From Pseudoluteimonas sp044226035 (GTDB taxonomy: Bacteria; Pseudomonadota; Gammaproteobacteria; Xanthomonadales; Xanthomonadaceae): a stretch of 25,605 nt of DNA. The stretch is taken from assembly GCA_044226035.1 (NCBI GenBank), contig JBGAHT010000043.1:1-25605 (forward strand). Reading direction: 5' to 3'. Positions 1 through 6,853 of this stretch are shown piece after piece; position 1 is the first letter of the stretch; each line of letters starts with the position of its first letter. The notes beneath the pieces were generated by a model. The model searched no databases. It was not told the origin of the DNA and saw nothing but the letters and a program-made list of their open reading frames with translations. Made by a program: the position numbers and the translations under genes.

Positions 1-672
1 GCTATCGAATGCGAGCTGCTGCCAAACGGGACCAGGGTCATCTGCTCGGTTCGCTATGTAGCCAAGCCTGTCGATGTTTTGAAAGGAAAAGTCGATTCGT
101 CCGTGGTTTTTTACGGAGGCAATGTCAAAACCTTGTTCCAGGATTACCTTGTTTTCCTGTCGACTGACCCAAAAGAGAATGCGATGGCGAGTACGAACTC
201 GGTCAGCATGGCAGCTCGGCAAGAGTGGGAAAATGCATGCAGAAACGCAAAACCGAAAGGATTGCAGTCGAATGATTTTGCGGAATCAACACTTTATTCG
301 GCATGGAATCCTGTAACTAAAAAATCTGAAGATTGGGCAGAGCCCGGCCTGATCACGTTTCCGTTAGGTGATTTTCCGGAACGCCACGAAATGCAAGTCG
401 GTGTTATTCAATTCGATGGTAAGGCGCCGCCGCAATCCGTCCGCGGATTCATGCCTTATGAGAAATTTCCGTTGCCTTTTTCAGTCCGGAAGTTCGGTGG
501 GGCAGTGAAGTGGGACGAGTATCGGGAGTACATCCTTGGTTCCGCCAAGATGGACGGTCGTTACAAATACCCACAACCGGATATGGAGCTGAACCTCGTT
601 GATCGGGATCCTGAAACCGGGAAAGTCGTACCGAAAGCGAAGCCATTCCGTGGAGTTCAGGAAACGCCGTGA
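1..672 (+). CDS. Unrecognised protein, 3' part only
   Basis: The frame is open from the first base of the window, so the true start lies upstream; 223 residues are visible before the TGA. I do not recognise the family. The visible N-terminal part reads as beta-strand-rich, with a VDVLKG motif followed by VVFYGG and DYLVFL. That pattern recalls small secreted NTR/TIMP-like domains, but this is only a resemblance. The C-terminal third is rich in Pro, Lys and Asp. Base composition is clearly lower in GC than the following genes and codon use is more relaxed (TTT, GAT, AAA, TTG), which suggests a recently acquired or lineage-specific gene. The stop lies 41 bases before the chosen lptM start. Reading frame confidence is good; function is unknown. 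Confidence 0.75.
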   Translation, partial: AIECELLPNGTRVICSVRYVAKPVDVLKGKVDSSVVFYGGNVKTLFQDYLVFLSTDPKENAMASTNSVSMAARQEWENACRNAKPKGLQSNDFAESTLYSAWNPVTKKSEDWAEPGLITFPLGDFPERHEMQVGVIQFDGKAPPQSVRGFMPYEKFPLPFSVRKFGGAVKWDEYREYILGSAKMDGRYKYPQPDMELNLVDRDPETGKVVPKAKPFRGVQETP

Positions 673-700
673 ACGGATTCTGCCGATCCGTCGCCGGGGC

Positions 701-706
701 TATACT
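701..706 (+). promoter_or_regulatory. Candidate -10 box for a leaderless lptM transcript
   Basis: TATACT lies seven bases before the lptM ATG. A weak -35 candidate, TTCTGC (678-683), sits 17 bases upstream. If this box is used, transcription would start at or next to the ATG. The same spacing recurs before ubiE, ybeD and lipA. Confidence 0.45.
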
Positions 707-713
707 CGCCGTC

Positions 714-965
714 ATGACGAACCGACTCGTGCGCATTCCGCTCGCGGCCGCGCTGCTGGCCGCACTCGCCGGCTGCGGCAACAAGGGCCCGCTGGTGCAT
801 CCGCCGCGGCCGGCGGACGAGCTCGCGGTTCCCGCGACGAGCGCCTTGCCGACGCCCGCGAGCGTCGCCCCCGCGGCGCCGGCCGACGCGACCGCTCCGG
901 CGCCGGCGACCAGCGCGCCCGCGGCTCCGGTCGAGCCCGTTCCGCCGCCCGCCGGAGGCAGTTGA
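714..965 (+). CDS. lptM: LptM-type lipoprotein (YifL family)
   Basis: This is an 83-residue lipoprotein. The signal peptide begins MTNRLVRIP and ends in lipobox LAGC, and the mature part begins CGNKGPL followed by HPP, the family signature of LptM/YifL. In E. coli LptM binds the LptD/LptE outer-membrane translocon and helps LptD mature. The rest is a low-complexity Ala/Pro tail longer than that of E. coli. Placement directly before dapF matches E. coli yifL-dapF. I chose the ATG at 714 because it gives a normal short signal peptide. An in-frame GTG at 669, overlapping the stop of the preceding gene, would add 15 residues and is less likely. Confidence 0.85.
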   Translation: MTNRLVRIPLAAALLAALAGCGNKGPLVHPPRPADELAVPATSALPTPASVAPAAPADATAPAPATSAPAAPVEPVPPPAGGS

Positions 966-968
966 ACG

Positions 969-1832
969 ATGGGCGCGGATGCGCCGCGCCGGCCGCTGCG
1001 CTTCACCAAGATGCATGGCGCGGGCAACGACTTCGTTGTGCTCGACCTGCGCGACGGACGCGCCGCGCCCGATCCCGACCTGTGCCGCGCACTGGCCGAT
1101 CGCCACATGGGCGTGGGCTGCGACCAGATCCTGACCATCGAGGCGCCGCGCAGCGCGGACGCGGTCGCGAGCTATCGCATCCGCAACGCCGACGGCTCGC
1201 ACGCCCAGCAATGCGGCAACGGCGCGCGCTGCATCGCCGCGTGGCTGGTGCGCGACGGCAGCGCGCCCGAACGCGGCGATTTCGCCATCGACAGCCCGAC
1301 CGGGCTGCACGGCGTCGCCCGCGACGCGCGCGGGCAATTCGAGATCGACATGGGCGCGCCGGAATTCGCGCCGGCGCGCATTCCGCTCGCGGGATTCGCC
1401 GCCGGGCAGGACGAGTACGCGCTCGACCTCGACGGCGGCACGCTGCGCTTCGGCGCGGTGTCGATGGGCAATCCGCACGCGCTGGTCGAAGTCGACGCGG
1501 TCGACCTCGCGCCGGTCGGCCATGTCGGTCCGCTGCTGCAGCGCAGCCATGCGTTCCCCGAATCGGTGAACGTCGGCTTCGCCCAGGTGCTGGCGCCCGA
1601 TCGCATCCGCCTGCGCGTGTACGAGCGCGGCGCCGGCGAAACCCTGGCCTGCGGCAGCGGCGCCTGCGCGGCGGTGGCGGTGCTGGCCAGGCGCGGCCGC
1701 GTCGATGCGGCGAACGGCGTCGCGGTGTCGCTGCCCGGCGGCGAACTGCGCATCCACTATGATCCGGCCACCGGGCGCATCGCGATGGCGGGCCCGGCGG
1801 CGTTCGTGTTCGAAGGGGAATGGGATCCATGA
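969..1832 (+). CDS. dapF: Diaminopimelate epimerase
   Basis: This 287-residue cytoplasmic enzyme converts LL- to meso-diaminopimelate, the last epimerisation before lysine and the cross-linking residue of peptidoglycan. The N-terminal FTKMHGAGNDF signature is present. The two catalytic cysteines are visible: Cys82 in QCGNGARC and Cys228 in ACGSGAC, one in each pseudo-symmetric half. Length fits the family (about 274-290). The ATG is three bases after the lptM stop, with GGAGG at 954-958 as ribosome binding site. The 3' end overlaps the DUF484 start by ATGA, indicating translational coupling. No residue expected of an active enzyme is missing. Confidence 0.97.
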   Translation: MGADAPRRPLRFTKMHGAGNDFVVLDLRDGRAAPDPDLCRALADRHMGVGCDQILTIEAPRSADAVASYRIRNADGSHAQQCGNGARCIAAWLVRDGSAPERGDFAIDSPTGLHGVARDARGQFEIDMGAPEFAPARIPLAGFAAGQDEYALDLDGGTLRFGAVSMGNPHALVEVDAVDLAPVGHVGPLLQRSHAFPESVNVGFAQVLAPDRIRLRVYERGAGETLACGSGACAAVAVLARRGRVDAANGVAVSLPGGELRIHYDPATGRIAMAGPAAFVFEGEWDP

Positions 1833-2503
1833 TCGAGCAGGCGGAAAAACTCGGCGCGCACGAAGTCGCGGTCTGGCTGCGGCGGCACCCGCAGTTCCTG
1901 AAGCAGTTCCCCGACCTGGCCCTGAGCCTGGTGGTGCCGCGCGACGAGGGCCCGGCCGCGTCGCTGGCGAGCTACCAGCTGGAAGTGCTGCGCGACAAGA
2001 ACCGCGAGCTTTCGCGCCGGCTGCACGAGCTGTTCGCCAACGCGCAGGACAACGAGCGCCTTGCGGTGCGCACGCACCAGCTGACGCTGGCGCTGATGCG
2101 GCAGGGCAGCGCGGCCGACACGGTGCGCGCGATGGCGGCGAGCCTGGCCGAGGATTTCCAGGGCGACCTGGTGCGGATCGTGCTGTTCGCGCCGGTCGCC
2201 GGGCTCGACGACGCCGACTGGCTGCAGGTCATTCCCGCCGGCGACGCGCGGCTCGCGCCGTTCAAGGATTGCCTCGCCGACGGCGAGGCCTTGAGCGGGC
2301 GGCTGCAGCCGGAAAAGCACGCGCTGCTGTACGGCGACCGCGGCGAGGAGGTGCAGTCCAGCGCCCTGCTGCCGATGCCGGGCGTGGGCCTGGTCGCGGT
2401 CGGCAGCCGCGACGCCAACCGCTTCTATCCCGGCATGGGCACGCTGTTCCTGCGGATGATGGCCGAATCGCTGGCGGTGGCGCTGCAACGGTTTGATGGC
2501 TAG
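1829..2503 (+). CDS. DUF484 family protein (YigA-like)
   Basis: This 224-residue soluble protein belongs to the DUF484 family, which is predicted to have a GAF-like fold and whose function is not established. The N-terminal segment (about 1-40) contains the typical VAVWLRRHPQFLKQFPDL helix. A charged helical stretch (about 45-80) likely forms a coiled coil, and a C-terminal GAF-like part follows. The family is usually encoded between dapF and xerC, as here and as yigA in E. coli. I chose ATG 1829, which overlaps the dapF stop as ATGA and has AAGGGG at 1813-1818 upstream. ATG 1820 is in frame and would add three residues. Confidence 0.9.
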   Translation: MIEQAEKLGAHEVAVWLRRHPQFLKQFPDLALSLVVPRDEGPAASLASYQLEVLRDKNRELSRRLHELFANAQDNERLAVRTHQLTLALMRQGSAADTVRAMAASLAEDFQGDLVRIVLFAPVAGLDDADWLQVIPAGDARLAPFKDCLADGEALSGRLQPEKHALLYGDRGEEVQSSALLPMPGVGLVAVGSRDANRFYPGMGTLFLRMMAESLAVALQRFDG

Positions 2504-2525
2504 CAATTCTCTATTGTTTTTGCTC

Positions 2526-2620
2526 GTCATTCCCGCGAAAGCGGGAATCCATTTTGCCTTTTGGTGTTTGGCCGTCGGTGACGAAAAATCAAAATGGATC
2601 CCAGCTTGCGCTGGGATGAC
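2526..2620. repeat. Paired palindromic repeat, family A, full copy
   Basis: The element is a 95-base inverted repeat bounded by GTCAT and ATGAC. The left arm begins GTCATTCCCGCGAAAGCGGG and the right arm ends GCTTGCGCTGGGATGAC. The inner ends ATCCATTTTG (2547-2556) and CAAAATGGAT (2590-2599) are perfectly complementary. It fills most of the 122-base gap between DUF484 and xerC and ends five bases before the xerC ATG. The REPIN-like layout suggests a non-autonomous mobile repeat. A related full copy is at 21068-21147 and a half copy at 10691-10722. Confidence 0.88.
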
Positions 2621-2625
2621 GGATC

Positions 2626-3504
2626 ATGTCGTCCGTTGAAGAATTCCTCGACCACCTCGCGGTCGAACGCCGCGCGTCGGCGCACACCATCGACGCCTAC
2701 CGCCGCGACCTGCACGCGCTGGCCGGCTGGGCGCAAGCGCAGGGCGTTGGCGATGTCGCGTCGCTGCAACCCGCGCAACTGCGCGCCTTCGTCGCCGACG
2801 AGCACCGCCGCGGGCTGACGCCGAAGAGCCTGCAACGCCGCCTTTCCGCGTGCCGCAGCTTCTACCAGTGGCTGCTGCGGCACGAGCGCATCGCCGCCAA
2901 TCCCGCCGCGTCGCTGCGCGCGCCCAAGGCCGCGCGCAAGCTGCCGCAGGTGCTGGACGTGGACGAGGCGGTGCAACTGGTCGAAGTGCCGACCGACGCG
3001 CCGTTCGGGTTGCGCGACCGCGCGCTGCTGGAACTGTTGTATTCGTCCGGATTGCGCGTCTCCGAACTGTGCGCGCTGCGCTGGCACGACCTCGACCTCG
3101 CCGACGGCCAGGTCACCGTGCTCGGCAAGGGCTCGAAGCAGCGCATGGTGCCGGTGGGTTCGCACGCGCGCGCCGCGCTCGAGGCGTGGCGCGCGGAACA
3201 GGCGCCGAAGCCGGACGCGCCGGTGTTCCCCGGCCGCGGCGGGAACGCCATCACCCCGCGCGCGGTGCAGTTGCGCCTGCGCCAAATCGCGCAGCGGCAG
3301 GGCCTGTTCAAGCGCGTGCACCCGCACCTGCTGCGCCACACCTTCGCCAGCCACGTGCTGGAATCCTCCGGCGACCTGCGCGGCGTGCAGGAACTGCTCG
3401 GCCACGCCGACCTCGGCACCACCCAGATCTACACCCACCTCGATTTCCAGCACCTCGCCCGCGTGTACGACGGCGCGCACCCGCGCGCGAAGCGCAAGGG
3501 CTGA
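2626..3504 (+). CDS. xerC: Tyrosine recombinase XerC
   Basis: This 292-residue site-specific recombinase works with XerD at dif to resolve chromosome dimers. The N-terminal SAM-like DNA-binding domain covers about 1-90 and the catalytic domain about 105-285. The full active site is visible: Arg144 in SSGLRVSE, Lys168 in GKGSKQR, His234 and Arg237 in HPHLLRHTF, His260 in LLGHADL and the nucleophile Tyr269 in QIYTHLD. Its position after dapF-DUF484 matches E. coli xerC rather than xerD. The start is odd in that a family A repeat ends five bases upstream, so no native ribosome binding site is seen. If native initiation signals once existed there, the repeat has displaced them. Confidence 0.96.
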   Translation: MSSVEEFLDHLAVERRASAHTIDAYRRDLHALAGWAQAQGVGDVASLQPAQLRAFVADEHRRGLTPKSLQRRLSACRSFYQWLLRHERIAANPAASLRAPKAARKLPQVLDVDEAVQLVEVPTDAPFGLRDRALLELLYSSGLRVSELCALRWHDLDLADGQVTVLGKGSKQRMVPVGSHARAALEAWRAEQAPKPDAPVFPGRGGNAITPRAVQLRLRQIAQRQGLFKRVHPHLLRHTFASHVLESSGDLRGVQELLGHADLGTTQIYTHLDFQHLARVYDGAHPRAKRKG

Positions 3505-3509
3505 GGTGC

Positions 3510-3515
3510 GATAAT
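3510..3515 (+). promoter_or_regulatory. Candidate -10 box for leaderless ubiE transcript
   Basis: GATAAT is followed by CCGCGC and then the ubiE ATG, a spacing of six bases. No clear -35 is seen; the upstream part lies over the xerC stop codon. The same arrangement, with identical six-base spacing, occurs at ybeD and lipA. Confidence 0.5.
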
Positions 3516-3521
3516 CCGCGC

Positions 3522-4298
3522 ATGAGCGATTCGACCGACGACATCCGCGCCAAGGGCGGCGGCACCACCCACTTCGGCTTCCGCGACGTGCCGGTGGGCG
3601 AGAAGCAGAAGCTGGTCGGCGAGGTGTTCACCTCGGTCGCGGGCAAGTACGACCTGATGAACGACGCGATGAGCCTGGGCATCCATCGCGCGTGGAAGCG
3701 GTACTTCGTCGCCACCGCGCAGGCGCGCCGCGGCGACCGCGTGCTCGACCTCGCCGGCGGCACCGGCGACATCGCCGCGTTGCTGAAGCAGCGCGTGGGC
3801 GAGGAGGGCGAAGTCGTGCTCGGCGACATCAACGCGGCGATGCTGCGCGCCGGCCGCGACCGCCTCACCGACCGCGGCATGGTGCGCGGGCTCGACTACG
3901 TGCAATGCAACGCCGAGGCGCTGCCGTTCCCCGACGCCAGCTTCGACCTGGTCACGATCGCGTTCGGACTGCGCAACGTCACCGACAAGGACGCCGCGCT
4001 GCGCGAGATGCTGCGCGTGCTGAAAGTGGGCGGGCAGGCGCGGGTGCTGGAGTTCTCCCAGGTCACCGCCGACTGGTTCAAGCCGATCTACGACTTCCAC
4101 TCGTTCAAGGTGCTGCCCGCGCTGGGCAAGCTGTTCGCCGGCGACGCCGGCAGCTACCAGTACCTCGCCGAGTCGATCCGCAAGCACCCGCCGCAAGATG
4201 AATTGAAGGCGATGATGGAACGCGCGGGCTTCGCGCGCTGCGGCTACAGGAACCTCAGCGCCGGGATCGTCGCGGTGCACACGGGGTACAAGGCCTAG
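3522..4298 (+). CDS. ubiE: Ubiquinone/menaquinone biosynthesis C-methyltransferase UbiE
   Basis: This 258-residue class I SAM-dependent methyltransferase adds the C-methyl group to the benzoquinol ring in ubiquinone synthesis (and to demethylmenaquinol where menaquinone is made). It is cytoplasmic or membrane-associated. The UbiE signature YDLMNDAMSLGIHRAWK lies near residues 45-62. The SAM-binding loop VLDLAGGTGD is at 74-83, and GLRNV and RVLKVGG follow further on. Length fits the E. coli protein (251). The ATG at 3522 is six bases after GATAAT and has no ribosome binding site, which suggests a leaderless mRNA. The gene lies 17 bases after xerC but probably has its own promoter. Confidence 0.96.
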   Translation: MSDSTDDIRAKGGGTTHFGFRDVPVGEKQKLVGEVFTSVAGKYDLMNDAMSLGIHRAWKRYFVATAQARRGDRVLDLAGGTGDIAALLKQRVGEEGEVVLGDINAAMLRAGRDRLTDRGMVRGLDYVQCNAEALPFPDASFDLVTIAFGLRNVTDKDAALREMLRVLKVGGQARVLEFSQVTADWFKPIYDFHSFKVLPALGKLFAGDAGSYQYLAESIRKHPPQDELKAMMERAGFARCGYRNLSAGIVAVHTGYKA

Positions 4299-4301
4299 CT
4301 T

Positions 4302-4413
4302 CCGTTCGTGGTGAGGAGGGTTGGCGGCGCCAACCCGTCTCGAACCACGGCCGAATCGCCCTTCGAGACGCCGGCTTCGGCCTGCGGCCTCGTCCGGCCC
4401 TCAGGGCGAACGG
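4302..4413. repeat. Palindromic repeat, family C
   Basis: The ends CCGTTCG (4302-4308) and CGAACGG (4407-4413) are exact inverted copies. Inside are TCTCGAACCACGG and CCCTTCGAGACG, typical of the CCGTTCGTGGTGAG...CTCAGGGCGAACGG repeat common in Xanthomonadales. It fills the gap between the convergent ubiE and DUF5916 genes and could act as a bidirectional structured barrier. A decayed relative is at 12693-12795. Confidence 0.75.
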
Positions 4414-4417
4414 TTCC

Positions 4418-6700
4418 TTACGGCTGCCAGCCGTAGGTGAACTTCGCGAACACGCTGCGCGTGTTGCCGAACAGGTCGGTGTTGTCGTCGTCCATGAACG
4501 CGCCGTAGGACGCGCCCGCGTACAGCGCGGTGCGCGGATTGACCTTGTACGAATACACCAGCTGCGCCGCCCAGTCGCGCGAGGTCTGGTTGACGGTGTC
4601 CGCGTACAGCGCCTGGTCGCGCAGCACTTCGCTGCCCTGCAAGGTGAGGCGCAGGCGCTGGCGCGGGGTGAACTGCCAGCTGCCGCCGGCGTTGACCAGC
4701 GTGGCCTCGAACGCGGTGCCGCCGTCGCGGCGCATCCACTGGCGGGTGAGGTCCCAGTTGAGGGTGAGTCCGCGGCCGATGTCGGTGTTGCCCCAGAGTT
4801 CGGCGATGGTGCGCCGGCCGGTCTTCGACGCGGCCAGGTCGATCATGCGGCCGACGTTGAGGTAGGCGCCGAGCATCAGCTTCGCGAACGGGCGGAACTG
4901 CACGTTCACGTCGGCGTAGTGTTCGTCGAACAACGCGCCGTCCCAGAAACGCACGCGGGTCATGCCGTGCAGGCTGAAGTTGCTCTGCCTGGGGCCGTCG
5001 GCCTGCAGCTGCGCTTCCCATTCGCGTTCCAGCAACTGGCCGTCGTAGCGATGGGTGATGTCGAAGTCGGCGTACAGGTTGACGCGGTTGAGCGCCTTGC
5101 CGTCGCGGAACCAGGTGTAGCCGCCGCCGGCCAGCGACTTGTCGTAGCCGACCTGGCCGATGAAGCCGAGGTCGGCGCGGAAGCCGGGATCGACGTCCAT
5201 GTGCCAGGTGTCGAAATACCAGTTGCGGTTGCCGAAGGAATATTCCGCGCGCCAGGCGTCGCCGAGCGGGGTGCGGTCGGACAGGTCGAGGTCGGTCACG
5301 CCGTCGTCGATGGCGCGGTCGACGAACTCCTGCGGATACTCCGACTGGCTGTGCAGGAACTGCGCGGTGACGGTGTGCGGCCCCTGCTTCCAGCGGCCGT
5401 CGACGCCGACCACGTCGTTCGAGTACTGGTCGCCTTCGCGGAAGGTGCCGATCACGCCGAGGCTGGCGTGTTCGTTGAAATCGTAGCGGTAGCGGCCGAC
5501 CGCGACGTCGACCTTCTCGTCGAGCGCCTCGAAGCCCGAGCCGAGCACGCCCGGCACCAGCACCTGCGGCGCCGCGTCGCGCGCCACGATCGCGCCGTAG
5601 GTGCTGCCGCCGCTGCGCCCGGTCACGCGCAGCCCGTAGTCGGGATCGGCGATCTGGCGGGTGTAGAGCACGTCGTACTGGGTGGTGAAGTAATCCGCGC
5701 CCTCGAGGAAGAACGGGCGCTTCTCCTGGTAGAACAGGGCGAAGCTGTCGTTGACGCCGAGCTGCAGCTGGTCGGTCTCGACCTGGGAAAAATCCGGGTT
5801 GAGGGTCGCGTTCAAGGTCATGTTCGGCGACGGCGCCCAGCTCACGTCCACGCCCGGTTCGATCGAGGCCTTGTCGCTGCGCCACGCCTCGCCGGCCGCG
5901 CCGCGCGTCTGCTGCTGGCCGATGGTGATCGTCGGCACGATTTCGAGGTTGCGGCCCTGTTGCGCGCCGGCCAGGCCGGTGTAGCGGCCCCATTCGCATT
6001 CGAAGCAATTGGATTCGCGCGGCACCCGGTGGCTGGTCAGCTGGTGGCGCTTGTCGCGCGGCCAGCTGCGGAACAGCGAGATGCCCCAGCGCTGCTCGCC
6101 GCCGCCGCGCGGGAAGCGCAGGGTGGAGAAGGGGATGCGCATCTCCACGTCGTAGCCTTCGGCGGTGATGCGCCCGGCGCTGCTCCACAGCCCGTCCCAG
6201 CTCGGGTCTTCCTGGTTGTTGCTGTTGGTTTCGTCGCGGATGAGGTCGCCCTGCACGCCGAGCGGGTTCGACACCAGTTCGTAGCCGCGGCGGTGGTCGC
6301 TGAAGGTGTCGAGGAACAGGCCGACCCAGTCGTCGTTGAACGCGGCGTCGCGGTCGCGCAGGTGCGCGCGGATCGATGCCGGGTCCGGGTCGAGCGCGTG
6401 GTAGGCGACGTACAGCGCATCGTCGGTGTAGCCGATGCGGACGATGGTCTTGACCGGCGCGGGCGTGTTGTCGCCGGGCTGGATGTCGTAGGCGATTTCC
6501 TGCACCAGCGCGCCCTGCCAGGCCGCGTCGTCGAGCTTGCCGTCGATGGCGATGTCGCCCTGCAGCCTGGGGATGCGGCCGCCGGGCACGTAGCCGTCCG
6601 CGGCGGGGCTCGCGGCGGGCGCATCGGGGGCCTGCGCGAACGCGGGCTGCAGGGCGGACAGGCAGGCGAGGGCGAGGATGCGGCGGCGCAGCGTCGGCAT
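4418..6700 (-). CDS. DUF5916 outer-membrane-type protein with CBM9-like domain
   Basis: This 760-residue exported protein has a signal peptide at 1-22 (MPTLRRR... ending AFA before QAPDAP). A CBM9-like sandwich follows at about 48-235, beginning IDGKLDDAAW (52-61), and then a large DUF5916 region likely forming an outer-membrane beta-barrel. The DUF5916 hallmark YQEKRPFFLEG is present. Cys232 and Cys235 in NCFEC could bind metal or form a disulfide. The protein ends in alternating strand-like segments. The family is widespread in Xanthomonadales and Bacteroidetes without an established role; carbohydrate binding is inferred from the CBM9-like fold only. The gene is divergent from the M1 peptidase and has no obvious ribosome binding site at the chosen ATG. 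Confidence 0.88.
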   Translation of the reverse strand: MPTLRRRILALACLSALQPAFAQAPDAPAASPAADGYVPGGRIPRLQGDIAIDGKLDDAAWQGALVQEIAYDIQPGDNTPAPVKTIVRIGYTDDALYVAYHALDPDPASIRAHLRDRDAAFNDDWVGLFLDTFSDHRRGYELVSNPLGVQGDLIRDETNSNNQEDPSWDGLWSSAGRITAEGYDVEMRIPFSTLRFPRGGGEQRWGISLFRSWPRDKRHQLTSHRVPRESNCFECEWGRYTGLAGAQQGRNLEIVPTITIGQQQTRGAAGEAWRSDKASIEPGVDVSWAPSPNMTLNATLNPDFSQVETDQLQLGVNDSFALFYQEKRPFFLEGADYFTTQYDVLYTRQIADPDYGLRVTGRSGGSTYGAIVARDAAPQVLVPGVLGSGFEALDEKVDVAVGRYRYDFNEHASLGVIGTFREGDQYSNDVVGVDGRWKQGPHTVTAQFLHSQSEYPQEFVDRAIDDGVTDLDLSDRTPLGDAWRAEYSFGNRNWYFDTWHMDVDPGFRADLGFIGQVGYDKSLAGGGYTWFRDGKALNRVNLYADFDITHRYDGQLLEREWEAQLQADGPRQSNFSLHGMTRVRFWDGALFDEHYADVNVQFRPFAKLMLGAYLNVGRMIDLAASKTGRRTIAELWGNTDIGRGLTLNWDLTRQWMRRDGGTAFEATLVNAGGSWQFTPRQRLRLTLQGSEVLRDQALYADTVNQTSRDWAAQLVYSYKVNPRTALYAGASYGAFMDDDNTDLFGNTRSVFAKFTYGWQP

Positions 6701-6853
6701 GGGGCGTGGGGAAGGGTGGATTCGAAGCTACGATGCGCGACGCGGCGCGAGGGTTGCAGTGCCGCGAGTCGGGTTGACGAAGGTCATGCATCCTGCCAGC
6801 GCAGGCGTGCGCGCGGCGCTAAACTGCGCGTCCCGCACACCTGGCCGAGTTCC

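Noticed and set aside
2850..4298. Open frame of 482 codons spanning xerC and ubiE.
   Set aside because: The first half is a shadow of xerC, rich in Arg/Ala/Pro without motifs. Only the part from 3522 (UbiE) is real.
4401..6791. Minus-strand frame of 796 codons overlapping the DUF5916 gene.
   Set aside because: Arg/Pro-rich shadow with no signal peptide or motif; the other minus frame has the recognised domains.
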